Assembly (NCBI RefSeq): GCF_009909185.1
Contig: NZ_JAAAMV010000001.1
Location: 744,001 to 808,000 of the forward strand
Length of the DNA: 64,000 bases
Direction: 5' to 3'
Origin: Paenibacillus glycinis
Lineage (GTDB): Bacteria; Bacillota; Bacilli; Paenibacillales; Paenibacillaceae
Under the pieces are notes generated by a model. It ran no database searches. It was not told where the DNA came from and was given only the letters and a program-made list of their open reading frames with translations. The first letter of the stretch is position 1; each line of letters opens with the position of its first letter. Both the position numbers and the translations under genes were made by a program. Of the stretch, positions 18,169 to 29,200 are shown one piece after another.

Positions 18169-21100
18169 TTACTTGACGACGTAGAAGGCGTCGATCGAGA
18201 TCGTATAACCGGTGGATAGCGCGTTCTTCTCGCCCGCGTTCACGATTTTCACGTCGTGGCTGCCATAAGGCAGAACGTCCGAGACGAACACTGGCACCTT
18301 GTATTTGAATTGCGGGCTGTACATATCGACCGGATCCGCGTTCACCTTGACGCCGTCGACGTACACGTCGACCATGCCGCGGTTCGCCCCGGTTTGCGCC
18401 AGCAGCGACACTTTCGTGCCGAGGAACGAAAGCGTCGCGGAATTGCCGGCCGCGTCGGAATACTTCGCGCTGCCGCCGGCGTTCTTGGTAGACAGGTGCA
18501 TCGACCAAATGCCGGTATAATGCACGAACGGGTTCATGTCCTGATAGATTTTGAGGCTGTCGTCCCCGGACGGCTTCGTCACGACGACGGCATCGACGTT
18601 GGTGCCGTAACCGCTCGACTTCTCGTTCTTCGCGTGCACGTTGACGATCCGGATCAAATGCGGGCCGTAAGACAGGGCGCCCGTGTCGAACACCGGAACC
18701 TGGTATTGCGCGGTAGCGCTGTAGAGATCGATCGTCTTCGCCGTCTCCGGCTGATCGTCGACCATGACGGTGACTTTGCCGCTGCTTGGCGTCGTGGCCG
18801 CTTTCAGGACCGCGTTCGTCCCGGTGAACGTGAACTCCGCGTACGCGCCGGCGCTTTCGGTGACTTCCGCGTGTCCGCCGGAGTAGTTGGCATTGGATTG
18901 CCATGCCCACATGCCGACGAAATTGAACGCCGCGTCCGATTCTTCCGCGATGGATGCAAATGCGCCGCCGCCGTCTCCGACGATGAACGAATCGACGTTG
19001 ATCGCGTGAACCGTTCGCTTCACCGCCGGATCCGCCTTGCCCGTCCACGCGACTTCAATCGTGTGGTACCCGAATTTTAGCGATTGCTTGAAAATCGATT
19101 GCTTGGCTTGCGGCGTCTTGCTGTACAACGAAGGCGATGCGACCTTGACCCCGTCCACGTAAACGTCCGCGATGCCCATCGTGTCGTCCTTCAGCGCCGT
19201 CAGCTCGATCAGGCTGCCGGTAAACGAGAACTTCGCGCTTCCCGCCGCGTCGATCGTCTTGATCGTTCCGCCGGAATAGCCGGCATCCGCTTGCTCGGTC
19301 CAGGAGCCGGAGAAGCCGACGGCCGCATCCATATCCTCGTAGGTGCCGGTCGGATTGCTAGATTCCAAGTTTTTGCTGAGCGTATACGCGCCGGAGGCGC
19401 CGGTGACGATGACACTTACATAATAGTAGCCGGTCTCTTCCGCTTGATAGGAGATGGCCGCCGGAGCGCCGTCTTCCCTGCTCGTCGCGAGAAGCTTGTC
19501 GGATGCGTCCCAATCGTTCAATGAATTCAGGTGCGGGTTGTACAGCATCATGACGAATTTCGTGTCCGGATCGCCGGTCAGGGACAGATTCACCTTGTCG
19601 CCCGCGTTCAGATGCACGTAATAGACGTCCTGATGATCGCCCATGATATCGAGCGAGTCCGTCTGCAGCGCTTGGAGAGGCTTGCCCGGCGCGTCGTCGT
19701 CGCTGACTGCCCGGAACGCGTCGACCATCCGGCCGTTGTCGTTATAGACCGGGCTGTCGTAGTCCAGCAGCGATTCGAGATGCTTGCCGGCGAGGATGAC
19801 CCGTTCCTTGACCGCCTCGGCATCCAGCGTCGGATCCTGGCTCATGACGAGCGCAGCTGCGCCAGACGCGAACGGCGAGGCCAGATAGGTGCCGAACTCG
19901 TAATTGTAGTCGTCCATCGGCACGCTTAGGTTCATGCGGGCGACGGATTCGTCATTGGACTTGTAATCCGAATAGAAAATCGAAGAAATCTGATAGCTTT
20001 GATTCTCGTAAATCGTGCCCGGCTGCCCGTCGGCGGACCGCCAAGTACTGTAGTCGATCGCGCCGCGGTTGAAGTCGTAGCGGATGAAATCAAGGTGCAG
20101 CATGTTCGTCACGAATTCGCTGCGCTCCATGTTGGTGAGCGCGCCGGGACCTGCCAGCAGCAGATGACCGCCGCCGTTCAGGTAAGCCGTCAAATTCGAT
20201 TGATCCGCGCCCCGCAGCACCGTCGTCAGCTGGCCGTTCACCACGGAGCCGACCGCTTGGCCCGTGAACCAAATGACGATGTCGTACTGGCTAAGCTTCT
20301 CGAGCGCCGGACCGTCCTCGCCCGCCTGCACGTTGACGATGTCGTAGGAGCGGCCGGCCGACTGGAGCAGGTCTTGATAGAGCGGCAGCGCATACGTCTG
20401 TTCTTCGTCCGACACCAACAAAATCTTCGCGTCGCCGCCCGGCTTGTCCAGATACGCCAGCGCCTTGTCGAAGCCTTCCTGGCGATTAATGATGACCGAG
20501 CTCGGATCGGAAGGATCTTCCGACGACGTGAATAAGCCCTCATAGCCTAATTCGTTGTAAATCACCTTGTACGTGCCGTTGTCGATCTCGGCGCCGACGC
20601 CCGGGTCGCGGGTCGGCACGGTCGTCAGCACCTTCATGTTCGGCGCCGCGATATCGACCGAGCTCCGCCCGTAGACGCCGTACATCTTGCCGTCCATGTC
20701 GATGCCGGCCACCGACAAAATATTGTCGCTGTCGTACGCCGCCGGATACTCCGGATAGTTGTCTTTGTTGATGTTCACCTCGTCGTCGCCAGCGCTCGCG
20801 ACGAACAGCATGGACGATGCGTCGATCGCGTCCTTGAGCGCCTGGCTGTAACCTTCGAGCGACCAGCTGACGTTGGCGATCTTGGCTCCCATGCGTTCGG
20901 CGTAATCGATGGCCATCAGGGCGTCCGACACGTAACCGCCCTCCGGTCCCAGCACCTTCATCGGCATGATCTTGACGCCCGGCGCGACGCCGGAGATGCC
21001 GATGCCGTTGTCGTTGGCCGCCGCCAGGATGCCGGCGATTTGCGTGCCGTAAAAATCGTCGTCGTAGACGCTGTACGGCGAATTGTCGCCGCCGTAAAAA

Positions 21101-21921
21101 TTCCAGCCGTGCACGTCGTCGACGAAGCCGTTATGGTCGTCGTCAATGCCGTTGCCGGGAATTTCGCCCGCATTCGTCCAGATGCTGTCCTGCAGGTCGG
21201 GATGCTCGATGTCGACGCCCGTGTCCAATACCGCGACAACCGTATCCGGCGTCCCTTTCGTGACGTTCCAAGCTTCCGGAGCGTCGATATCGACATCCCA
21301 CGTCCCGAAAATCGGCGACCCGGTCTCGCCGTCGATGCCTTGTCCTTCGTAATGCAAACCCCACTGATTCATGAACTGCGGATCGTTCGGAACGGCAGCT
21401 GCCGCCATGCCCGCCTCAGTTGCCGCCTCGCTCTGCGGCGCGACGGAAGCGCCCTGCTTCTGATTGCCGTTCGCGCCCGTAACCGGCGCGCCCGCCGGTC
21501 CGCCGGAAGGGGACGAACCATCCTTCGGCTTCAACGGCTTGTGCTGCTTGATCTTGATGTCCGGTTCGGCATACAGCACCGACGGATCCTGCTTCAGCTT
21601 GGCGATCACGCCCGCCGCGTCGGTTCCCGCAGCCACCTCCATGATCTCCGTGTTCGACCGCGCGAGGCTCCATGAAGCCGATATGCCGTTATCCGCGTGG
21701 ATCCCGGCCGCGTTCGCGCCGTCCTTGTATTTCACGATAACCCGGTTTCCCGTCGCAGCCGCCGGGGGAGGCCAATGTCCGAATGTTCCGCTCGCATATG
21801 GCGACGGACTCGCTTGACCTCCCGTTCCCGCTTCGGCGAACATCGGACGTGGAAGCAGGCCGAACGCCAACGATACGGAAAGCAACATCGTGAAAGAATG
21901 TCTTGCCACTCTACTTTTCAA
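18169..21921 (-). CDS. Secreted subtilase-fold pseudoprotease (catalytic His, Ser and oxyanion Asn replaced)
   Basis: The 1250-aa protein is a paralogue of the last subtilase of the operon, with the same order of signal peptide, pro-region (NRVIVKYKDG), subtilase fold, Rossmann-like insert (KILLVSDEE, YDIVIWFTG, LNGGGHLLLAG), PPC-type domain and three jelly-roll repeats. Asp233 (VLDTGVD) is kept. The His motif reads FYGTQIAG (Tyr291), the Ser motif reads GTYLASP (Tyr679), and the AAGN oxyanion motif reads SAGDD (Asp379). It therefore cannot hydrolyse peptides by the subtilisin mechanism. The frame is intact over 3.7 kb, so it is not a decayed pseudogene. The start is a TTG with AGAAGGAG eight bases upstream. 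Being first in the operon, it may bind substrate, regulate or chaperone the two active proteases; its role is unknown. Confidence 0.93.
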   Translation of the reverse strand: MKSRVARHSFTMLLSVSLAFGLLPRPMFAEAGTGGQASPSPYASGTFGHWPPPAAATGNRVIVKYKDGANAAGIHADNGISASWSLARSNTEIMEVAAGTDAAGVIAKLKQDPSVLYAEPDIKIKQHKPLKPKDGSSPSGGPAGAPVTGANGNQKQGASVAPQSEAATEAGMAAAAVPNDPQFMNQWGLHYEGQGIDGETGSPIFGTWDVDIDAPEAWNVTKGTPDTVVAVLDTGVDIEHPDLQDSIWTNAGEIPGNGIDDDHNGFVDDVHGWNFYGGDNSPYSVYDDDFYGTQIAGILAAANDNGIGISGVAPGVKIMPMKVLGPEGGYVSDALMAIDYAERMGAKIANVSWSLEGYSQALKDAIDASSMLFVASAGDDEVNINKDNYPEYPAAYDSDNILSVAGIDMDGKMYGVYGRSSVDIAAPNMKVLTTVPTRDPGVGAEIDNGTYKVIYNELGYEGLFTSSEDPSDPSSVIINRQEGFDKALAYLDKPGGDAKILLVSDEEQTYALPLYQDLLQSAGRSYDIVNVQAGEDGPALEKLSQYDIVIWFTGQAVGSVVNGQLTTVLRGADQSNLTAYLNGGGHLLLAGPGALTNMERSEFVTNMLHLDFIRYDFNRGAIDYSTWRSADGQPGTIYENQSYQISSIFYSDYKSNDESVARMNLSVPMDDYNYEFGTYLASPFASGAAALVMSQDPTLDAEAVKERVILAGKHLESLLDYDSPVYNDNGRMVDAFRAVSDDDAPGKPLQALQTDSLDIMGDHQDVYYVHLNAGDKVNLSLTGDPDTKFVMMLYNPHLNSLNDWDASDKLLATSREDGAPAAISYQAEETGYYYVSVIVTGASGAYTLSKNLESSNPTGTYEDMDAAVGFSGSWTEQADAGYSGGTIKTIDAAGSAKFSFTGSLIELTALKDDTMGIADVYVDGVKVASPSLYSKTPQAKQSIFKQSLKFGYHTIEVAWTGKADPAVKRTVHAINVDSFIVGDGGGAFASIAEESDAAFNFVGMWAWQSNANYSGGHAEVTESAGAYAEFTFTGTNAVLKAATTPSSGKVTVMVDDQPETAKTIDLYSATAQYQVPVFDTGALSYGPHLIRIVNVHAKNEKSSGYGTNVDAVVVTKPSGDDSLKIYQDMNPFVHYTGIWSMHLSTKNAGGSAKYSDAAGNSATLSFLGTKVSLLAQTGANRGMVDVYVDGVKVNADPVDMYSPQFKYKVPVFVSDVLPYGSHDVKIVNAGEKNALSTGYTISIDAFYVVK

Positions 21922-21976
21922 GCGTTTCGCTCCTTCTGTCGCAATTGGACTTCTACGTTATGAAACTCATCCATGC

Positions 21977-22018
21977 GTGCCGCGCGATTCGTTCCGAGCT
22001 TATCCGGAACCGCGGCAC
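21977..22018 (-). other. Nested hairpin in the leader of the subtilase operon
   Basis: An outer perfect 8-bp stem (GTGCCGCG with its complement) encloses an inner perfect 6-bp stem (GTTCCG/CGGAAC) with an eight-base loop and a one-sided six-base bulge. It lies about 55-97 bases upstream of the TTG start. It has no T tract, so an RNA-level role or a protein-binding site is more likely than termination. Confidence 0.6.
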
Positions 22019-22092
22019 TGCCCCTTCGGTTAAGACAACTCGCCTAGCAATCTGATCCAAACTTACTAGTAAGTAGATAGAACGACAAAATA

Positions 22093-22132
22093 AAACCCCG
22101 CTTCATTTCCTAATAAAGGTTGATAGGGGTTT
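22093..22132 (-). terminator. Terminator-like hairpin inside the leader (possible attenuator)
   Basis: On the minus strand AAACCCC pairs with GGGGTTT across a 26-base loop and is followed by TTTATTTTG. It lies downstream of the operon promoter and upstream of the first subtilase, where an intrinsic terminator would act as an attenuator. Confidence 0.5.
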
Positions 22133-22140
22133 CCGTTATT

Positions 22141-22164
22141 CTATGATTTTCGTAATACGACCAC
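22141..22164 (-). CDS. Possible seven-codon leader peptide (VVVLRKS)
   Basis: A GTG-initiated reading frame of seven codons ends at a TAG about eight bases before the terminator-like hairpin, within the promoter-derived leader. An AGAAGAG purine tract lies directly before the GTG, which is closer than ideal; translation could start one or two codons later. The arrangement promoter, mini-ORF, terminator, gene is that of attenuation, but the mini-ORF is short enough to occur by chance. Confidence 0.3.
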   Translation of the reverse strand: MVVLRKS

Positions 22165-22227
22165 CTCTTCTGTCTCGAATGTAGGTCAACGTCAGATAAC
22201 ATAACATCTTGTCTGAATCTGAGGAAA

Positions 22228-22257
22228 ATTATATATTTCCGCTATTGGAAACGTCAA
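22228..22257 (-). promoter_or_regulatory. Sigma-A promoter of the three-subtilase operon
   Basis: TTGACG and a perfect TATAAT are separated by 18 bp on the minus strand. Transcription would begin near 22220 and give a leader of about 300 nt before the first subtilase start. Confidence 0.75.
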
Positions 22258-22299
22258 GAAATTTATATTTTTAAACTCTCATGAAAAAAGATAATGAAA

Positions 22300-23115
22300 A
22301 ATTAGGAAATTGGTGTTATATTAAATAACGTAGATGGGTCTATCCTCTCTCACCTCTCATGTCGAAATATCTGCGGTCCTAGTAGATAGGCCAAAAAATA
22401 GCCGCCAAAAGGCAGCCGATTTGGGGTTTCGCCGCAGCGCGCGTCTACGCGCCGTTCAGCAGGCGGTCGATTCCGTTCCGAATCCCGGAACAGAAATGCC
22501 CGCACGGCGTTCGCCGATCCGTAAGCGCGCCTGTGACGGCGGACGGATTCGGGAGCGATTGCCATGCGCGCGAGTCGATTGAGGGATCAGCTCACGTTGT
22601 TGCCGGCTTTACGAATTGCGATTTTCCCGATTTCCATTCCATCCGTACTATTTAATTGTAAAATATAGTAAAACATTAGCGCTATTCAGTAGAATTATCT
22701 CCCCTATCCAGCAGAAATCGCTCCCCCTATACTAAAAAAACGGCTGCCCGCGAGAGGAGCCTTCTTTGGCGTTCCGATCGGTGGCGCCATATTGAATGCC
22801 CATAAAATCCTAATTATGAAATGATAGCCCAGAAGAGGGCGTTCCTTGCGGAATGTGATACCTAAAGTCTTCCTTAAGTCTTGCGCGAAAGGCCGCTTCC
22901 CTTTCGAGACGACGTCCGCTCTTCACGGGCCAAAGTACCTATTCGCCGATGGACGGGCGGAATTTGCCGAGAATCCCATTCTTGTCGCGCCAAGATTCGG
23001 GATCGAATGCTTTCTATTGCGCTTACAATGTTATCCAAACGCACTAGAGACGACGCGATACGAATTCCCAAGTATAGCCACAAGGACCTGTTTCGGCTTC
23101 CATTCCTAGGCAATA
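22300..23115. other. About 0.8 kb without a recognisable gene
   Basis: The stretch between the two divergent promoters is AT-rich at its left end and near 22640-22740, and GC-richer elsewhere. The short open frames here have no ribosome binding site and no recognisable protein features. No tRNA, riboswitch consensus or transposon end was seen. It contains one pair of imperfect direct repeats, listed separately. Confidence 0.6.
22686..22730. repeat. Imperfect 22-bp direct repeat pair
   Basis: Two adjacent units share the pattern CAGyAGAA followed by CTCCCC and CTAT, one directly after the other, in the gene-free interval. They may be a protein-binding site or part of a degenerate intergenic repeat family. 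Confidence 0.45.
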
Positions 23116-23122
23116 ACGCCCA

Positions 23123-23151
23123 TTGTTCTCGTTATATCGACAGAATATAAT
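23123..23151 (+). promoter_or_regulatory. Sigma-A promoter of the GH81 gene
   Basis: TTGTTC and a perfect TATAAT are spaced by 17 bp, giving a leader of about 100 nt before the GH81 start codon. Confidence 0.65.
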
Positions 23152-23260
23152 GACGCTGTGAAACGGGACGCTCCCGAAATGGGGATGAAAGTTTCATATG
23201 CGCCGACGGCGCAGCTCGATTCAAGCCCTTAGGGGTACTTTCAGAGGAGGAAAAATAAGT

Positions 23261-26200
23261 ATGGGTTCACTTGCTAAACGCATTACCAAGACACGTACGC
23301 CGCTCACATCGTTATCCATCACCGCCGCTATGCTGATTGGCTCGTTGAACATGCAGCCTGCCGCGCAGGCCGCAAGCTCGTCTCATTTGCTATCCTATGA
23401 AGGCGCAGCTTATGCTTCATCGATGGAAGGCGGCCTCTCGCCCGACAAGGCGGTGGACGGAGACTTGGACTCCCGCTGGGGCAGCGCGTTCAGCGCCGAC
23501 CAGCAATGGATCTACGTCGATCTCGGCGCCCCCGCGACCATCGACAAGGTCGTTCTCCGTTGGGAGAACGCCTACTCCAAATCGTACAAGATTCAAGTCT
23601 CCGACGACGAGTCGGAGTGGAAGGACATTTACGTCAATGCCGCCGGCGACGGGGGCGTGGACACGATCGCATTGACGGGTTCCGGCCGCTATATCCGCAT
23701 GCTGTCGCTGCAGCGCTCCGGCAATTACGGCGTCTCGCTGCACGAATTCGAGGTATACGGCACCGGCGGCAGCAATCCGCAGCCGATCGTGCTCGGGCCG
23801 GACGTCGCCCTGAAAAAACCGGTCGTCGCTTCCTCTTACCAAATACCCGATAAAGATAAACCGCTCCTGCTCCCGGAGTACGCCGTCGACGGAGATCCGA
23901 AGACGCGCTGGTCTTCCCGCGATACCAGCGACGAATCGCTCTATGTGGATCTCGGCAGCGTCCGCGAGCTCGGCCGCGTGCGGCTGAACTGGGAAAACGC
24001 GGCAGGCCGGGTCTACGATCTGCAGGTATCCGACGATGCCGAGCATTGGACGACGGTCTATCGCGAGATGAACGGTCATGAAGGCTGGATGGACACGCCG
24101 ATCTACGCCAGCGGCCGCTACGTGCGGATGAAAGGCATCAGCCGGACGACGAGCTACGGCTACTCCCTGTACGACTTCAACGTGTACGACTACGTGCCGG
24201 GCGACCCGAAACCGGTCTATGACATCCCGGCGCTGCCGACCGCGTCCGTCGTCGACGTCGGCAAGGGCAGCTACCTGACGAGCGACATCTCGATGCCGCA
24301 GCCGCGTCCGCCGATCAACAAGACGGCCGACGTGACCGCGCCGATCGCCTCCAACGACTGGTGGCAATCCGTGCTGATCAAGAACCTGAGCGACAGCCTC
24401 GTGACGCTTCCGCTCAAGTCCAAATACACCTCGCAAGGCCTCGGCATCCTGAACCCGGGCGCGGGCTGGGTCAACAAGGACGGCAATTCGCAAGCCGCGG
24501 ACGGCGCGCCCGATTTCTACCTGTCGGCCGGCAACATCGGCGCCTCGCGCGCCAAGAACGTCGTCTCCGGCTACAGCGACTGGTCCGCGACCGTCGTATT
24601 CAGCGACAACGACACGAAGAAGATGGAAACGACGCTGGTCAAAGGCTCGCCGTACCTGTATTCGGAGTTCAGCGATCCGACGACGCCGGACCTGTACTTC
24701 CCGGTCGCCACGACGTTCTTCGGCGACGACGGCAAGCCGGTGCTCGCGACCGACGGCGCCGCGCTGACGTCGGACCACATCGGCTTCACCGTCACCAACG
24801 TGGACGGCTCGCCGGAGCAAAAGACCGTCGTTCGCCACTACGGCGTCTTCGCGCCGGAAGGCTCCTCGTTCATTAAAGTCGGCAACAAGGTTAAGATCCG
24901 CCTCGGCGGCGGGGCGCATTACCTGTCCCTGGCCGCGATGCCAGCGGCAAGCGACCTGAACTATTTCTATCAACACGGTTACGCGTTCGTCGCGAAGACG
25001 ACGGTCACGCCGGGCTTCGACGAAGCGACGTCCGAGGTGACCACCAAGTTCGAGGCGACGATCGATCTGAAACGGACGGATCTTGCGCACACGACGCTGA
25101 TGGCGCTGCTGCCGCATCAATGGAAGCAAACCGCGTCGCCGCTGACGGCGTTGTCGTACCCGTCCATTCGGGGCACGCTGAAGGTGCATGAAGGCAACGA
25201 CTTCACGACGACGGACCGGTTCTACGGCATCGTGCCGCAATTCACGGAACCGGGCGACCCGACCTATTCGCGGGACGCGCTGCTGGAGCAGCTCGCTTAT
25301 CTCGACGAAGCGACGTCGAAGAACATCATGTCCGGCGACGCGTACTGGCAGGGCAAAGTGCTCCACCCGCTCGCCATGGGCGTGCTGATCGCGGATCAGA
25401 TCGGCGACGATGCCTACAAGAACATGTTCCTCGGCCGATTGCGCACGATCCTGACCGATTGGTACACGTACACGAAGGGCGAACCGGACTATTTCATGTA
25501 TTATGATCCGACGTGGGGAACCATGTATTACAAATCGAGCGAGTTCGGCGCCAATACCGGCCTGACGGACCATCACTTCACGTACGGCTACTACGTGTTC
25601 GCCTCCGCGATCCTGGCGACCTACGACCAGGACTTCAAGGACAATTACGGCGGCATGGTCGAGCAGCTCGTGCGGGATTACGCCAACCCGTCGAAGAACG
25701 ACCCGCAGTATCCGTTCCTGCGCAACTTCGATCCGTACGAGGGCCATTCGTGGGCCGGCGGATACGGGGACAACAACAACGGCAACAACCAGGAAGCCGC
25801 CGGCGAATCGCTGTTCGGCTGGGTCGGCGAATACATGTGGGGGCTGCTGTCCGGGGACAAATCGGTCCGCGACATCGCCATCTACGGCTTCACGACCGAG
25901 CTGAAAGCGGTCGAGCAGTACTGGTTCAACTACGACGGCGACAACTGGCTGCCGGCATTCGACCACAAGTCGACCGGCCAAGTCTACGGCAGCGCCTATA
26001 ACTTCGGCACGTTCTTCAGCGGCGATCCGGTCAACATATACGGCATCCACTGGCTGCCGACCGGCGAATACCTGACGAGCTACGGCTTCGATCCGCGGAA
26101 GGCCGCCGATCTGTACGACGGCATGGTCGCGGACAACGAAGGTCCGGAGGACGCGTGGCAGCATATCGTCTGGCCGATCGAATCGCTGAGCGACCCGCAG

Positions 26201-29200
26201 GCGGTGCTGGACAAATTCACCGTCGAAGGCACGCAGAAGAACGAAATTTTCGACACGTACTGGTTCGTGCACAACATGGCGACGCTCGGCCAACGCACCA
26301 CGGACATCTGGGCAAGCGGTTGGTCCGGCGCCACGGTCTACAAGAAAGGCGCGGCTTACTCGGCGATGATCTGGAATCCGACGAACGCGCCGATCGCCGT
26401 GACGTTCCATAACGCCGCCGGCGTGACCGGCTCCGCCAAAGTCGGCGCGAAGTCGCTGGTAAAGGTCGATCCGACGAAGGTGACGGACCTGAATCAAGCG
26501 ATCCCGCCGCGCCTGACGGCCGATACGACGCAAAACATCGTCGGCCAGCCGGTCGAATTGACGTTCGCCGACAACGCGGCATGGCGGCAAGCCATCGGCG
26601 CCGTGAAGGTGAACGGGGCAACGGTCGATGCCTCGAACTATCGCGTGCAAGCCGGCAAAATCACGCTTGATGCGGTTGCGTTCCCGGTCGAAGCCGGCTA
26701 CGACATCGCCGTGCAAGCCGCCGGTTACCCGGACGCGACGATCAAGCAAATCGTCACCACGAACAGCACCGCGAACCTGGCGCTGAACAAGCCGACGGTC
26801 ACGTCCGACAACGCGAACAAGGCCGGCGCCTTCGCGGTCGACGGCAAAGCCGACACCCGCTGGGAGTCCGCGTTCAGCGACCCGCAGTACATCACGGTCA
26901 ACCTGAAGTCCGAATACAAAGTCAGCCGCGTGCGCCTGAACTGGGAGAACGCCGCAGGCAAGGATTACACCGTTCAGGTGTCCGCGAACGGCAAAGACTG
27001 GAAGACCGTCTATGCCACGACGCGCGGCCACGAAGGCATCGACGACATTACGTTCGCGGCCGAGAATGCCCGCTACGTCAAGGTAAACGGCACGGCGCGG
27101 ACGACCGATTACGGCTACTCCCTCTGGGAGCTCGAGGTGTACGGCACGCCGGCCGGCGCGCTTGACGCGCCGGAATTGACAGCGGACGCCACCCTTAACC
27201 GCGCCGGACAGCCGATCGATATCGGCTTCGACGATTTCGCGGATTGGCGGACCGCCATCACGGCCGTGAATGTGAACGGCACGCCGGTCGACGCCGGCAA
27301 GGTTCAAGTATCGCCCGGCAGGATCACGCTCGACGGCTCGCTGTTCGCGAAAGCCGGCAGCTACGACATCGCGGTCGAGTCGAAAGGCTTCGCCAATACC
27401 GCCGTCAAGCAAACGATCGTCACGGCCTCGAACGTCAACCTCGCCCTCCGCAAGCCGGCGACGACGTCGATCGACGCGAAGCAGCCGGGCAAGAACGCGG
27501 TCGACGGCAACAAGAACACCCGTTGGGAATCCGATTTCAGCGACCCGCAATTCATCACGGTCGACCTTGGCGCGGAGAACGTCATCAGCCGCGTGCTGCT
27601 GAACTGGGAGAACGCCGCCGGCAAGAGCTACACGGTGGACGTGTCCGCCGACGGCAAAACCTGGAAAACCGTCTATGCCACGACGAACGGCAAGCCGGGC
27701 ACGAACGACATCGGCTTCCTGCCGGTCAGCGCGCGCTACGTGAAAGTGAGCGGCACGGAACGCACGACGAACTACGGCTTCTCGCTCTATGAATTCGAAG
27801 TGTACGGCGATGCGGACGGCTTAGCGAGCGCGCCGGAGCTGAACGCGGATACGACGGACGCGGTCGTCGGCCAGCCGATCGTCCTCACGTTCGACGACGA
27901 CGCGGCTTGGAGAAGCGCGATCGGCGCCGTCAAGCTCGACGGCACCGCGATCGGCGCGGGCCAGTACGCGGTAACCGAAGGCAAAATCGCGCTGAACGCG
28001 GCCTTGTTCGCCAAAGCCGGCTCGTACGCGATCACGGTTGAAGCGAAGAATTACGCGGACGCGGTTGTGCAGCAAACGGTCGCGGCCAAAAACGACCCGA
28101 ACCAGAATCCAGATCAGAATCCAGGCCAGAATCCGGGGCAAAACCCTGGGCAAAACCCGGGACAAGATCAGGGGCAAACGAATCCGAACCCGCTGAACCT
28201 GGCGTTCAACCGACCGACGGCCTCTTCGCCGGATTACCACCGTTCGAGCGCGGACGCGGTCGACGGCAGACTCGACCGCCGCTGGGAATCGGCCTTCGCG
28301 GACAATCAATGGATGAGCGTCGACCTCGGCGCCGCCAAGACGATCAACCGCGTCGTCCTGAACTGGGAGAACGCGTACGGCAAAGCATACACGATCGACG
28401 TCTCCGAGGACGGCGAGAAGTGGACGACGGTCTTCGCGACCGAGAACGGCAACGGCGGCATCGACGACCTCTCGTTCGATCCCGTCAGCGCCCGTTACGT
28501 CAAAATGAACGGCATCACGCGCGGCACGCCTTACGGTTTCTCCCTCTGGGAGCTCGAGGTGTACGCGGGCGACAAAGCGCCGCTCGCCGGACCGGCGCTG
28601 CAGGCGGACGACGCGGGTAACGTCCTCGGCAAGCCGATCGAGCTGACGTTCGCGGACGACCAAGCTTGGCGCGGCGCGATCAACGCGGTCGAGCTGAACG
28701 GCGCGGCGCTTCGCGCCGACCAGTACGCGGTAGCCGCGGGCAAGCTTACGCTGAACGCGGACCTGTTCACCGAAGCCAAGCAGTATCAAGTGACGGTGCA
28801 GGCGGTCGGCTACAGGGGCAACGCCGTCGTCCAGGCGATCCTGCCGGCGACGAACCTGGCGCTGAACAAGCCGACGGCCACGTCCGAGAATCCGCTGCAA
28901 GGCGGCGAACGCGCCGTGGACGGCGACAAGAGCACCCGCTGGGAATCGGCGTTCAGCGATCCGCAGTGGATCAGCGTCGACCTGGGCGCCGTCACGACGG
29001 TTAGCCGGGTGCTGCTGAACTGGGAAAATGCTTCCGCCAAGGCCTACGCGATCGAGGTGTCGACGGACGGCGAGACGTGGACGAAGGTCTACGCCGCGAC
29101 GGACGGCGACGGCGGCATCGACAATATCTTCATCGCGCCGGCCGAAGCCCGTTACGTGAAAGTGACCGGCACGCAGCGCAATACGCAATACGGCTACTCG

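Noticed and set aside
18169-21921. Calling the first subtilase a pseudogene
   Set aside because: Although the active site is lost, there is no frameshift or stop, the signal peptide and translation start are intact, and all accessory domains are preserved.
21922-22227. A known riboswitch (c-di-GMP, c-di-AMP, cobalamin) in the subtilase leader
   Set aside because: The conserved core sequences of these classes as I know them are not present; only hairpins without matching motifs are seen. Kept as an unclassified structured leader.
22334-22582. Short open frames on both strands in the gene-free interval
   Set aside because: No ribosome binding site, no conserved-looking sequence, and composition consistent with noncoding DNA.
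23417-27550. A 1377-codon open frame antisense to the GH81 gene
   Set aside because: It mirrors a GC-rich coding strand with strong third-position bias, has an Arg/Val/His-rich composition and no recognisable domain or ribosome binding site. The GH81 frame on the other strand is certain.
28099-28185. Tandem 12-bp repeats that could suggest a CRISPR or minisatellite
   Set aside because: They are in frame within the GH81 gene, encode an N-P-x-Q linker, and lack spacers.
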